Source: Bacteroidales bacterium UBA5833 (GTDB lineage Bacteria > Bacteroidota > Bacteroidia > Bacteroidales > Lentimicrobiaceae). Taken from it: 51,825 nt of DNA. Positions 25,394 to 34,897 of the stretch are shown piece after piece (the first letter of the stretch is position 1; each line of letters begins with the position of its first letter). The position numbers were made by a program, and so were the translations under genes. A model generated the notes under the pieces. The model worked only from the letters and a program-made list of their open reading frames with translations. It was not told the DNA's origin and did not search any database. The stretch is taken from the NCBI GenBank assembly GCA_002433025.1, contig DJGZ01000086.1, positions 1 to 51,825 of the forward strand, written 5' to 3'.

Positions 25394-26555
25394 GTTCTGG
25401 TTGGTTTTGTTGTTTAACTTCTTTTTGTTGTTCTTCCTCGATCTCGCGGCTTACGCTGAGAATGATTCCAATCGAAATACTGGTAAACCATATTGATGTT
25501 CCGCCCATACTGATCAGGGGCAGCGTTTGACCTGTAACCGGTATGAGATTTACGGCTACCATCATATTTATCATTGCCTGGAATACCAGGCTGAAAGCAA
25601 CACCAAATGTGAGAAAGGCGGCAAAATTCCGGGGGCACCTGATCACAATTCTGATTGCCCTGAAAAGCAGCACCAGATAAAGTAATACCACTAGCGCTCC
25701 GCCGATCAGGCCATATTCTTCAATAATAATTGCAAATATGAAATCTGAGTAGGGGTGAGGCAAAAAGTTTTTCTGTGTGGAGTTGCCGGGCATTCTTCCG
25801 GTTAAACCGCCATTGGATATTGCAATTTTTGCCTGTTCTACCTGATAGTTTTCATCGCTGTCGCCGCTACTGAAACTTTCTATCCTGTTTTGCCAGGTGC
25901 CGACGCGTTTACCGAGTTGAGGAACATTGACAACGATCGCAATCAACAGGGTCATACTTACCAGGCCTATGGCTATCAGGGCCAGGATATAGCGTAGCCT
26001 GACCCGGCCAACAAACATCAGCACCAGGCAGGTGATGAAGATCATCGCGGCAGTGGAGAGATTCGCCGGCATGATCAACAGGGTGATAAGCAACACCGGT
26101 AGCAGGATGGCAATAAAACCTTTTTTGAAATCTTCAATATTTTCCTGTTTTTTAGCCAGCAAACGGGCTACAAAAATAATCAGTGCCAGCTTGGCAAAAT
26201 CGGAAGGCTGGAAGGTGAGGTTGATCAGCGGCAGGGTGTACCAGCGGCTGGCTTCATTCACATTGGTGCCGAACATCAGCGTGTAGGCGAGAAGCGGCAC
26301 TGATACATATATGGCTAGTTGTGAGATACGCGCGTAGTATTTATATTTTACCTGATGTGCAAGATACATAAGCACAAAACCAAGCAGCAGAATCCCGAGA
26401 TGCTTGATCAGATAATATTCAGTGTTGCCTGACTGATAACGGAAGGCAAGCGTTCCTGTAGAACTGTATACTGCCAGCACTGAGAAAATCGAGAGCAGGA
26501 AGACCACCGCCCAGATTACCTTGTCGCCTTTTATATTATTCAGGATTGTTTTCAT
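25380..26555 (-). CDS. ftsW: lipid II polymerase/division protein FtsW
   Basis: A 391-residue SEDS-family membrane protein with about ten hydrophobic segments. The conserved SEDS segments include FQPSDFAKLALIIF, PHPYSDFIFAIIIEEYGLIGG and GQTLPLISMGGTSIW. Position in the cluster between murD and murG supports FtsW over RodA. It works with the class B PBP encoded upstream. A 95-bp gap separates it from murD, with no promoter match seen. Confidence 0.95.
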   Translation of the reverse strand: MKTILNNIKGDKVIWAVVFLLSIFSVLAVYSSTGTLAFRYQSGNTEYYLIKHLGILLLGFVLMYLAHQVKYKYYARISQLAIYVSVPLLAYTLMFGTNVNEASRWYTLPLINLTFQPSDFAKLALIIFVARLLAKKQENIEDFKKGFIAILLPVLLITLLIMPANLSTAAMIFITCLVLMFVGRVRLRYILALIAIGLVSMTLLIAIVVNVPQLGKRVGTWQNRIESFSSGDSDENYQVEQAKIAISNGGLTGRMPGNSTQKNFLPHPYSDFIFAIIIEEYGLIGGALVVLLYLVLLFRAIRIVIRCPRNFAAFLTFGVAFSLVFQAMINMMVAVNLIPVTGQTLPLISMGGTSIWFTSISIGIILSVSREIEEEQQKEVKQQNQPEHAVA

Positions 26556-26650
26556 CCGTTTTGCTTAACAGTCCGATTGTTGAGCTGTCCTTTTGATGTT
26601 CGTTTTTTGCTCAGCTTCGTTTTTTTAAATGGGTTATTCAGATCATCTGC

Positions 26651-27994
26651 CTACAAGGCATGCACAGCAGTTTTAAACTGACGGCCGCGGTCCTCATAAT
26701 TCTCGAAAAGATCAAAACTGGCGCAGGCGGGGGCTAGCAAGACCACATCATCCTTCTGAGCCAGGTAATAGGCAGCATTTACCGCATCGGCGGCTGACCT
26801 GGTTTCCGTAATTACCGGGATAATGTCTCTGAATGCCTCAATCAATGGCCGGTTATCAATGCCAAGGCAGATAAGGGCTTTTACCCTTGATTTTACAACA
26901 TCATAGAGCTTGGTGTAGTCATTCCCCTTATCTACGCCTCCGGCTATCCAGATCACGGGTTTGTTCTGGCTTTCGAGTGCCCACCATGCCGAGTTGATAT
27001 TGGTTGCTTTGGAATCATTGATAAATTCAATGCCATGGATATTTGCCACATATTCCAGACGGTGTTCAACATGCTGGAAATCGGATAGGCATTGCCTGAT
27101 GGTTTCCTTTCTGATACCAACCAGTTTGGCTGCCACGCCTGCTGCCATGGAATTGTAGATATTGTGCTTGCCTTGCAAAGCCAGTTCTTCGATTGTCATA
27201 CTGAACGTTTCCCCTTTTATGTTGAAAATTATTTTATTGTCTTCAATAAATGCGCCCTCATGCCCCTGGTCATGAAGGCTGATGCGGAATACCTGCTGGT
27301 TTAGCGGTATTTTTCTGATCATTTCCGACGATACTTCATCGTCGCTGCACCAGATAAAGGCGTTATCAGCTGTCTGATTCCTGATGATGCGCATTTTTGA
27401 AGCAGCATATTTCATCAGGTCGTTTTCGTAACGGTCAAGATGGTCAGGGGTGATATTCAGCAGTATGGCCGTGTCGGCGCGGAAGCTGCTCATCCCGTCA
27501 AGCTGAAAACTGCTCAGTTCCAGCGCGTATATATCGTTTTCCTGACCGGCTACCTGACGGGCAAAACTGTTGCCTATATTTCCGGCAAGTCCTGCGTTCA
27601 GTCCTGCCGTATGCATCATATGCCACAGCAGGCTGGTGGTGGTAGTTTTACCATTGCTGCCAGTAACACATATTTTAGTGGCATTGGTGTAGCGGCTGGC
27701 AAATTCAATTTCGGAAATAACCGGAATGCCTTTTTCATTCGCTTTCCTGATCAATGGCACGCTGTCCGGAATTCCGGGACTTTTAATGATCTCAACCGTG
27801 TTCTTCAACAGGCTGATATTGTGCCCGCCTTCTTCAAACCCGATTCCGTTCTGAATCAACTCATTTTTGTATTTCTCCTTAATGAGTGAATGATCAGAAA
27901 CAAACACTTCCAACCCCCTGCTTTTCGCAAGCAAAGCAGCTCCGGTCCCGCTTTCGCCGGCTCCGAGAATGACTGTTTTTGGGTTGGAATCCAT
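26651..27994 (-). CDS. murD: UDP-N-acetylmuramoylalanine--D-glutamate ligase
   Basis: A 447-residue Mur ligase adding D-Glu. The N-terminal loop is GAGESGTGAALLA, the P-loop VTGSNGKTTTTSLL, and the central motif FINDSKATNINSAWWAL is typical of MurD. The C-terminus has LAPACASFDLFENYEDRG, the family's closing signature. It begins 3 bp after mraY. Confidence 0.97.
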   Translation of the reverse strand: MDSNPKTVILGAGESGTGAALLAKSRGLEVFVSDHSLIKEKYKNELIQNGIGFEEGGHNISLLKNTVEIIKSPGIPDSVPLIRKANEKGIPVISEIEFASRYTNATKICVTGSNGKTTTTSLLWHMMHTAGLNAGLAGNIGNSFARQVAGQENDIYALELSSFQLDGMSSFRADTAILLNITPDHLDRYENDLMKYAASKMRIIRNQTADNAFIWCSDDEVSSEMIRKIPLNQQVFRISLHDQGHEGAFIEDNKIIFNIKGETFSMTIEELALQGKHNIYNSMAAGVAAKLVGIRKETIRQCLSDFQHVEHRLEYVANIHGIEFINDSKATNINSAWWALESQNKPVIWIAGGVDKGNDYTKLYDVVKSRVKALICLGIDNRPLIEAFRDIIPVITETRSAADAVNAAYYLAQKDDVVLLAPACASFDLFENYEDRGRQFKTAVHAL

Positions 27995-27997
27995 TAA

Positions 27998-29251
27998 TTA
28001 TCTGATTTTAAGAGTTACTATGGTAAAGATTGCCAGCATAATGCCAACAATGAAAAAGCGCATTACAATCTTAGGCTCGGCATAACCCAGCATCTGGTAG
28101 TGGTGATGAAGCGGCGACATCCTGAATATCCTCCTGCCTTCACCGTACCTCCGTTTTGTTCTTTTGAAATAGCTTACCTGCAGGACCACTGAAAGGTTCT
28201 CGGCCAGAAAAATACCGCAGAGGATGGGGATCAGTAATTCTTTCCTTATCATGATCGCCAGTACAGCGATGACACCTCCCAGGGAAAGGGATCCTGTATC
28301 ACCCATAAAGACCTGTGCCGGATAAGTGTTGTACCATAGGAATCCGGTGCACGCCCCGACAAAGGCACTGACAAAAATGGTCAGTTCTCCGGTGTCGGGC
28401 AGGTACATGATGTTCAGGTAATCGGCAAATACAAAGTTGCCTGACACCCATGCCAGTACGCCCAGTGTTGCGCCGATGATCGCTGAGGTGCCGGTGGCCA
28501 GGCCATCAATCCCGTCGGTCAGATTGGCTCCATTCGAAACCGCTGCAATAATCAGGATTACAATGGGTACAAAAACAATCCAGGCATGTTTCATGGCTTT
28601 TTCGCCAAACGGCTTCAGGATGAGGCTGTAGTCGAATTCATTGTTTTTGAAAAATGGAATGGTAGTCTTCGTGGACTTTGAGCTGAATCTCGCAAACCTC
28701 TGATCATGATCGTCCACCCTTTCAAATTCGCTGAGTTCTGAAGCTGAGCGTGAACTTGTCTGTATGATTTTTTCGCGTATCACTACATCATCATGGAAGT
28801 AAAGCGTAAAACCTACAATCAGGCCAATGACAACCTGTCCCAGAATCTTAAATTTCCCTGCCAGTCCTTTTTTGTCCTTTCTGAAAACTTTTATATAATC
28901 ATCCAAAAAGCCGATAAAACCCAGCCACACGGTGGTAATCAGGATCAGGATAATATAAATGTTGTTGAGTTTGGCAAAAAGCAGCGTGGGGATCACAATC
29001 GCGCTCAGAATGATCAATCCACCCATGGTAGGCGTGCCTTGTTTCTGTTTCTGGCCTTCCAGGCCTAGATCTCTTACGATTTCACCAACCAGTTTCTTTT
29101 TAAGATAATTAATCAGCGATTTTCCGAAGAGCAACGAGATGGTGAGAGAGGTAATTACCGCCAATGCAGCCCGGAAGGAGATATATTGAAACATTCCGGC
29201 TCCCGGGAAATCGAAGGTCTTGTCCAGATAGTCAAACAGATAATACAACAT
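27998..29251 (-). CDS. mraY: phospho-MurNAc-pentapeptide-transferase
   Basis: A 417-residue polytopic enzyme that makes lipid I. The signatures are TPTMGG near residue 75, GFLDDYIKVFRKDKKGL, NLTDGIDGLATG with catalytic-site Asp residues, and the C-terminal MSPLHHHYQMLGYAEPKIV. It carries an insertion of about 50 residues between membrane segments (about residues 150-210), the Bacteroidota form, compared with about 360 residues in E. coli. Confidence 0.97.
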   Translation of the reverse strand: MLYYLFDYLDKTFDFPGAGMFQYISFRAALAVITSLTISLLFGKSLINYLKKKLVGEIVRDLGLEGQKQKQGTPTMGGLIILSAIVIPTLLFAKLNNIYIILILITTVWLGFIGFLDDYIKVFRKDKKGLAGKFKILGQVVIGLIVGFTLYFHDDVVIREKIIQTSSRSASELSEFERVDDHDQRFARFSSKSTKTTIPFFKNNEFDYSLILKPFGEKAMKHAWIVFVPIVILIIAAVSNGANLTDGIDGLATGTSAIIGATLGVLAWVSGNFVFADYLNIMYLPDTGELTIFVSAFVGACTGFLWYNTYPAQVFMGDTGSLSLGGVIAVLAIMIRKELLIPILCGIFLAENLSVVLQVSYFKRTKRRYGEGRRIFRMSPLHHHYQMLGYAEPKIVMRFFIVGIMLAIFTIVTLKIR

Positions 29252-29269
29252 ATTCTGCCGGTTTGGTAA

Positions 29270-30739
29270 TTAATCCTCTTTACTTAAAATTCCGAAGTAT
29301 TCGCGCAGTTCTTCCCTGTCATCAAAAGGATGTTTCACACCCATGACTTCCTGATAAGTCTCATGTCCTTTTCCCGCAATCAGGATAATGTCATCTTTGG
29401 CAGCCATGGTGCATGCGGTGCGGATGGCTTCGCGGCGGTCACTGATTACCAGGCAATGTCTTTTCCTTTCGGGGGAAACACCGGAGCGCATCTCGTTCAG
29501 GATCTCTTCAGGGTTCTCGGTCCGGGGATTGTCAGATGTAAGAATGGTTAAATCGCTGTTTTCTGTCGCTATCGAAGCCATGACCGGCCTTTTTGACCTG
29601 TCGCGGTCGCCTCCGGCTCCAACCACAGTAATCAGTCTGCCCTTTCCGCCACGGATGGCGTTTATGGTGCTGATAACATTCAGCAAGGCATCTGGGGTGT
29701 GCGCGTAATCAACAATGCCTACCATGCCTGCAGGTGATTTGATGTATTCAAACCTGCCGTCTACAGCCTTCAACTCACTTAATCCGGTAAGACAGGCCTC
29801 TTCGTCAGCGCCCAGCATTAAAGCGGTTGCATAAATATTCAGAAGATTGTAGGCGTTGAAATTGCCAACAAGGCGACACCAGACTTCGTTACCATTAATG
29901 TTAAGTTGAAGCCCGTCGAAATGGTTTTCCAGAATCCTGCAATGGAAATCAGCCTGTCGCTTAATGGCAGCTGTTTTTACACGGGCCCGGGTGTTCTGTA
30001 CCATCACCAGGCCGTTGCGGTCATCCGCATTCACAATGGCAAATGATCCGGCTGGGAGATTATCGAAAAATGTCTTTTTGGCTTTCAGATAGGCATCGAA
30101 AGTCTTGTGGAAATCCAGGTGATCGTGTGTAAGGTTTGTGAAAACACCGCCGGCAAAGGTAAGGCCGGTAACACGGTGTTGCACGACGGCATGTGAGCTT
30201 ACCTCCATAAAGCAGAATTCACAGCCTTCATCTACCATGGCCCTGAGAAGTGCGTTAAGGGCAACTGCATCGGGTGTTGTGTGTGTGGCCTGAATCTCCC
30301 GGTCGTGAATCTTGTTTCTTACTGTCGAGATCAGGCCCGTTTTATAACCCAGGTTTTTAAAAAGCTGATACAGCAGTGTGGCGGTTGTGGTTTTTCCATT
30401 GGTGCCGGTTATTCCGGTAAGCCGGATCTGTGCCGAAGGATTATCATAGAAGTTGGAAGCCATCAGGGCCATTGCCTCAGCACTGTTTTCAACTTCAACG
30501 TAAGTTATATCTTCTCTGATATCATCAGGCATACGCTCACAAATCACCGCTTTTACACCTGCCTTAACTACATCATCAATAAAATTATGTCCATCGGTCA
30601 GGGTGCCTCTGGTGGCAACAAATACATTCCCGCTTGCAGCTTTCCGTGAATCGAAGATGATTTCATCAACAACAACTTCAAGGCTGCCGGTTATTCTCCG
30701 GATCCTGCATTTGTACAATATTTCCTTCAGTGTTTTCAC
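29270..30739 (-). CDS. murE: UDP-MurNAc-tripeptide synthetase, meso-diaminopimelate type
   Basis: A Mur ligase of 489 residues from the GTG at 30739. That start gives VKTLKEILYKCRI, like other Bacteroidota MurE N-termini, and leaves a 10-bp gap to ftsI. The frame is open to a GTG at 30769, which would overlap ftsI. The P-loop is TGTNGKTTTATLL. DNPRTENPEEI contains the DNPR motif of enzymes that add meso-diaminopimelate rather than lysine, so the cell wall is predicted to be DAP-type. Confidence 0.95.
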   Translation of the reverse strand: MKTLKEILYKCRIRRITGSLEVVVDEIIFDSRKAASGNVFVATRGTLTDGHNFIDDVVKAGVKAVICERMPDDIREDITYVEVENSAEAMALMASNFYDNPSAQIRLTGITGTNGKTTTATLLYQLFKNLGYKTGLISTVRNKIHDREIQATHTTPDAVALNALLRAMVDEGCEFCFMEVSSHAVVQHRVTGLTFAGGVFTNLTHDHLDFHKTFDAYLKAKKTFFDNLPAGSFAIVNADDRNGLVMVQNTRARVKTAAIKRQADFHCRILENHFDGLQLNINGNEVWCRLVGNFNAYNLLNIYATALMLGADEEACLTGLSELKAVDGRFEYIKSPAGMVGIVDYAHTPDALLNVISTINAIRGGKGRLITVVGAGGDRDRSKRPVMASIATENSDLTILTSDNPRTENPEEILNEMRSGVSPERKRHCLVISDRREAIRTACTMAAKDDIILIAGKGHETYQEVMGVKHPFDDREELREYFGILSKED

Positions 30740-30749
30740 TGTATTCTGT

Positions 30750-32852
30750 TTATCCGAGTTCAATAACACATTGGCTTCCGGCGGTAATCCTTGATCCCGG
30801 GGGCAGCGACTGCCGTTTCACTTTCCCTTTGCCGTTTATTTTCACTTTGATTCCTGCTGATTCGAGCAGGAATACCGCATCCCTGGCTCCCATTCCTGTT
30901 ACATCAGGGATTTTGTCTTCGGCCGGTTCCCTCGGAATTACCATGGGAGAGGAGTCCTGACCTGAATAGGTAATCCATTCGCTTTGATACCCGGCCGGCA
31001 AAACAATGTTGATCTCTTTCATCAGCAATTCAAGTTCATTACCTTTCCCCGAAGCGAGCAATGGGAATGCTGCAGGTATGGAATCCGTTTTGTCTGTTTC
31101 GGGGTCAAGGCGGGTGGCATATACCTTGTCCGCAACCTCGCGAAACACGGGGCCTGCAATCGAACCACCATAATAAAGTCCCTTCCGTGGATTGTTGATT
31201 ACCACAATCATCGAATATTTTGGTGAATCAGCAGGAAAGTAACCTACAAAGGATGCCTTGTAATTCGATTTATTGTACCCGGCATTGTTCTGGGCTATCT
31301 GCGCGGTTCCGGTCTTACCGGCTATTTTATATATTGGATTCTTCAGGTTCGTTGCAGTTCCGTGTTCAACCACCCCTTCAAGAATGGACCTTGCCTGAGC
31401 AATGGTTTCAGGGTTTTTTACTATGGAGGGGGATAGTACTACCGGTTCTTTAATTTCGATGGTTTCTCCGGCCAGCCTGATTTCTTTAACGAAACGCGGC
31501 TTAACCATCACGCCGTTGTTGGCAATCGCGTTGTAAAAGGCAAGGGTCTGCAATGGCGTAATGGCAACTTCATACCCTATTGACATCCAGGGAAGAGAGA
31601 CCTTTGACCAATATTTATGCGATGTATTTTTTATTGACGGATTCCCCTCTCCGGCAATCTCGAGTTCTAGCGGCTGATTCAGGCGCATGGCATAAAGCTT
31701 GTCGATGAACTGCTGGGGTTTGTCTTTGTATGCTTTGTGTATAACCTTGGAGATACCGACATTGGACGAAAGTTCAAATGCGCGCCTTACGCTGATCCTT
31801 CCATAGCCTCCGTGATGCGAATCCCGCATGATTCTGTTGGCAAATTTCACGGCCCCGCCCTGGGTGTCAACGGTATCATTCAGGCTCAGCAGGCCGTCGT
31901 CGAGCGCCGCAATCAAAGAAGCAAGCTTAAAGGTTGATCCCGGTTCTGAACTTTCCCCTATGGCATAATTGTATTTTTCCTCATATTCGCCCTGGCTGTT
32001 TTTGCCCAGGTTGGCAATGGCGAGAATATTGCCGGTGGCCACTTCCATAAGAATTACCGAGCCATGATCTGCTTCATTGGCAATGAGTTGCCGCATCAGT
32101 GCGTCCTCTGCCACATCCTGCACATTGATGTCAATGGTGGTAACAATGTCGTGTCCGTCGCGCGGTTCTATCTCATTTTCATCGTTCAATGGCCGCCATA
32201 CTCCCTTCCCGATCAGCTGTACAAGGCGTTGGCCTTTTTCTCCTTCAAGAATACTGCTGTAGGCGCCCTCAAGACCAATATCGTTTATTTCCCCTTCCTT
32301 ATCCCAGCCAATGGTGCGAAAAGCTAACCATTTGAATGGCAGTTCACGCCTGTTTTTTGCTTCCGCGATAATGCCCCCTTTATACTTGCCCAGCCTGAAG
32401 ATGGGAAATTTTCTTACTTTTTTCAGGTCGTCATAAGTTACATTTCTCTTTAGCAGCAGATATCTGTTGTTGCTTTTCCTGCCTTTAACAAGCAGTTGTT
32501 TATATTCCTGCCTGCTCCTGTCTTTAAAATGATTGGAGAGGTGCCAGGCCAATGAATCTACATTTTCATAGAAAAAATCATCTTTGTAATGGGTATTGCC
32601 CGCATCGATACGCAATTCGAAAACAGGAACCGAAGCTGCAAGCAGACTGCCATCAGATGCCAGTATGTTGCCCCTGTTGGCTTCTATTTTATCGTACCTG
32701 ATGGTTTCCTTCTTTGCCTTCTCACGCCACTTTTCCCCTTCAACAATCTGAATATATGCTGCTTTGCCTAAAACGGCCAAACCTACGGCAACCATGACAA
32801 AATAGACCAGGTACACTTTCTTTAATATTTCCCGCTTATTGCTATCCATCAT
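30750..32852 (-). CDS. ftsI: class B penicillin-binding protein FtsI with C-terminal PASTA domain
   Basis: A 700-residue division transpeptidase with one N-terminal membrane segment (about residues 13-32), a pedestal domain, and a transpeptidase domain with Ser306 in STFK, then SSN and KTGT motifs. A single PASTA domain closes the protein (about residues 640-700, KIPDVTGMGARDAVFLLESAG). PASTA domains are better known in Gram-positive PBPs but are recurrent in Bacteroidota FtsI. It makes the septal cross-links with FtsW. The ftsL stop immediately precedes its ATG. Confidence 0.96.
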   Translation of the reverse strand: MMDSNKREILKKVYLVYFVMVAVGLAVLGKAAYIQIVEGEKWREKAKKETIRYDKIEANRGNILASDGSLLAASVPVFELRIDAGNTHYKDDFFYENVDSLAWHLSNHFKDRSRQEYKQLLVKGRKSNNRYLLLKRNVTYDDLKKVRKFPIFRLGKYKGGIIAEAKNRRELPFKWLAFRTIGWDKEGEINDIGLEGAYSSILEGEKGQRLVQLIGKGVWRPLNDENEIEPRDGHDIVTTIDINVQDVAEDALMRQLIANEADHGSVILMEVATGNILAIANLGKNSQGEYEEKYNYAIGESSEPGSTFKLASLIAALDDGLLSLNDTVDTQGGAVKFANRIMRDSHHGGYGRISVRRAFELSSNVGISKVIHKAYKDKPQQFIDKLYAMRLNQPLELEIAGEGNPSIKNTSHKYWSKVSLPWMSIGYEVAITPLQTLAFYNAIANNGVMVKPRFVKEIRLAGETIEIKEPVVLSPSIVKNPETIAQARSILEGVVEHGTATNLKNPIYKIAGKTGTAQIAQNNAGYNKSNYKASFVGYFPADSPKYSMIVVINNPRKGLYYGGSIAGPVFREVADKVYATRLDPETDKTDSIPAAFPLLASGKGNELELLMKEINIVLPAGYQSEWITYSGQDSSPMVIPREPAEDKIPDVTGMGARDAVFLLESAGIKVKINGKGKVKRQSLPPGSRITAGSQCVIELG

Positions 32853-33266
32853 CTATTTCTTTGATTGATAAATTTTTACAGGCGGTTCCAGTGATTCCTT
32901 TAACCCGCTGTTCTTCAGCTTGGCAGCAACTTCTGACTGTTTGCTGTGGAACATCAGGTTCGATTTTGTTGTAATGTACTCGTAGCGCAGCTCCTGCAAT
33001 TCTTTTTTAGTCCTCGAAATGTCGATTATTGTTTTCTCGGCATTGAATGAATTCGCGATATAGAACAAAGCAACCAGGGTGAGAAACAGAATGAAAGGCA
33101 CCTGTTTCACTAGGTTTTCACGGGTAAGAAAACTCCCGTCAACTATGCTGTGCAGCGAACTACCCATTTTCACTTTGTGGTTGAGGGTAGTGAAGGCTTT
33201 CAAGCGTTTTTTGCGTGCCGGCTTTTCAACCGGTTTGGGTTTGAGCGTATTCCTGGAGCTACTCAT
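32853..33266 (-). CDS. ftsL: FtsL-like cell division protein
   Basis: A 137-residue bitopic protein with a basic cytoplasmic N-terminus of about 55 residues, one membrane segment (about 57-73, PFILFLTLVALFYIANSF) and a helical, probably coiled-coil periplasmic part. Primary sequence is poorly conserved in this family; the call rests on topology and its place between rsmH and ftsI. It overlaps rsmH by 8 bp. Confidence 0.8.
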   Translation of the reverse strand: MSSSRNTLKPKPVEKPARKKRLKAFTTLNHKVKMGSSLHSIVDGSFLTRENLVKQVPFILFLTLVALFYIANSFNAEKTIIDISRTKKELQELRYEYITTKSNLMFHSKQSEVAAKLKNSGLKESLEPPVKIYQSKK

Positions 33267-34161
33267 TACGGCTCCTTTCTGCCACCCTCAGTTTGGCGCT
33301 GCGTGCACGATTATTGACGGACAGCTCTTCCTCTCCGGCAACTATGGGTTTTCGGTTGACAGGGCGGAAAGGCGCAATAAGATTGCCGAAAAAGTCTTTA
33401 TTTTCGATGCCTTCGAAATTTCCGGTTTTCATGAAATTCTTTACCGGCCTGTCTTCCAGAGAGTGATAGGTCAGAACCACCAGCCGTCCGCCCGGTTTCA
33501 GTACCTTTATGGTCTGAGTGAGCATTTCCTTCAAAACATCAAGTTCGGCATTTACTTCGATGCGCAATGCCTGGAAGACCCTGGCAAAAAACTTGTTTTC
33601 CCTTCCTCTTTCAGCCAGGGGCTGCAGGATGTCTTTCAGCTGCGTTGTAGTTATAATTTCTCCACCCCCCCGTACATCAGCAATTCTCATCGCAATGCGG
33701 TAGGCATTTGGCAATTCGCCATACTGGCGGAATATCCTTATAAGGTCATCGCTGGTGTAGTGATTGATCACCTGCCGGGCTGTCAAACCTGATTTCCGGT
33801 CCATTCTCAGATCCAGTTCCGCATCGAAACGGGTAGAAAAGCCCCTTTCGGCCTGGTCAATCTGGTAGGAGGAGATGCCCAGGTCGGCAAGTATACCGGC
33901 AACCGGAACAGCTTTGTAAAGGCGGAGAAAATTTACGAGATACCGGAAATTCTGGTTGACAAGTGTAAACCTGGGGTCGTCGGGGGCATTGGAAAGCGCA
34001 TCTGTGTCCTGGTCAAAAGCGATCAGCCTGCCGGTGGTGAGCCTGCCGAGAATAGCCCTTGAATGACCACCGCCACCGAATGTGAGGTCCACATAGGTAC
34101 CTGCCGGATCAATGGCCAGGCCATCAATGCATTCCTTCAACATCACCGGATTGTGATACAT
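33259..34161 (-). CDS. rsmH: 16S rRNA (cytosine-1402 N4) methyltransferase
   Basis: A 300-residue SAM-dependent methyltransferase. MYHNPVMLKECIDGL, TYVDLTFGGGGHSRAIL and LADLGISSYQIDQAERGFS are hallmark segments of RsmH (MraW), and LTYHSLEDRPVKNFM is the conserved C-terminal motif. It methylates C1402 in the decoding centre. It begins 3 bp after mraZ, as in most dcw clusters. Confidence 0.97.
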   Translation of the reverse strand: MYHNPVMLKECIDGLAIDPAGTYVDLTFGGGGHSRAILGRLTTGRLIAFDQDTDALSNAPDDPRFTLVNQNFRYLVNFLRLYKAVPVAGILADLGISSYQIDQAERGFSTRFDAELDLRMDRKSGLTARQVINHYTSDDLIRIFRQYGELPNAYRIAMRIADVRGGGEIITTTQLKDILQPLAERGRENKFFARVFQALRIEVNAELDVLKEMLTQTIKVLKPGGRLVVLTYHSLEDRPVKNFMKTGNFEGIENKDFFGNLIAPFRPVNRKPIVAGEEELSVNNRARSAKLRVAERSRNE

Positions 34162-34164
34162 AAG

Positions 34165-34629
34165 CTACTCCTCGGTTTCGTTAATCTGCCCCATTACATC
34201 CTCGGCCAGTTGCGAAAAGTCACTGAGACTCTCACTGATGGATGCTTCATATTTTTCCTTGTCCCAGATCTCAATCATGTTCAGGGCTGATGCCAGAACA
34301 ATGTCCCTGCTGATTGATGCAAATACTGCAAGGTCTTTCGGAATCAGCAGCCTGCCGGTGTTGTCAGGCTCTACTTCCCTTACCCCTGCCATGAATACCC
34401 TGATAAAATCATTGTTCTTCTTTACGAAACGGTTCAGTTTATTCACCCCTTTTACTGCCCTGTTCCATTCGGATTTTGGATACAATTCAAGGCAGGGCTG
34501 AAAAATGCTCCGCTTCAGGATAAAACCATCGGCAATAATGGCGTCAAGCTGCACCTTAAGGGCAGAAGGCAGCATTAACCTCCCCTTGGCGTCAACTTTA
34601 CAGTCATGTACTCCAATGATTTCTACCAT
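34165..34629 (-). CDS. mraZ: transcriptional regulator MraZ
   Basis: A 154-residue AbrB-like double-repeat DNA-binding protein that represses its own division cluster in other bacteria. The ATG at 34629 is chosen because MVEIIGVHDCKVDAKGRLMLPSAL aligns with MraZ N-termini. Longer readings from 34644 or a GTG at 34686 would translate the operator repeats. The second repeat contains EVEPDNTGRLLIPKDLA. Three matching boxes lie just upstream, so autoregulation is likely. Confidence 0.95.
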   Translation of the reverse strand: MVEIIGVHDCKVDAKGRLMLPSALKVQLDAIIADGFILKRSIFQPCLELYPKSEWNRAVKGVNKLNRFVKKNNDFIRVFMAGVREVEPDNTGRLLIPKDLAVFASISRDIVLASALNMIEIWDKEKYEASISESLSDFSQLAEDVMGQINETEE

Positions 34630-34667
34630 GATAGATTTTACCATTTTGTGGGGTAAATATAGTATGC

Positions 34668-34697
34668 TTTTACCACTTTTTACCACTTTTTACCACT
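34668..34697 (-). promoter_or_regulatory. MraZ operator: three direct repeats
   Basis: On the minus strand GTGGTAAAA occurs three times at exact 10-bp spacing (TACCAC on plus at 34671, 34681 and 34691). MraZ binds short TGG-containing direct repeats one helical turn apart upstream of mraZ in other phyla, and this matches in spacing and place. A diverged ATGGTAAAA copy occurs at 34644-34636. Confidence 0.8.
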
Positions 34698-34860
34698 ATT
34701 GTTGATAACTTTTTGACTACTCCTCTCCATTTTAAAAGCAATTGCTTTCTAATAAACTGAATATCAAAGACTAAGAAAGTACTATATTGAGAGCCGCCTT
34801 CCGGAAATTAAAATGCAGTTTTTTGAGGGGTAAGGGATTACCGGGTAAGGTCGATTTTTA

Positions 34861-34868
34861 TAAATTTG
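34861..34868 (+). promoter_or_regulatory. putative -7 element of the acyltransferase operon
   Basis: TAAATTTG matches TAnnTTTG and lies 30 bp before the ATG at 34898. No -33 TTTG at the right distance was seen. Confidence 0.45.
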
Positions 34869-34897
34869 TATAAATTTTAAGAAGTAAATTTTTCGAT

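Noticed and set aside
34630..34686. N-terminal extension of MraZ from a GTG at 34686
   Set aside because: The extra codons are the operator repeats; family N-termini align with the ATG at 34629.
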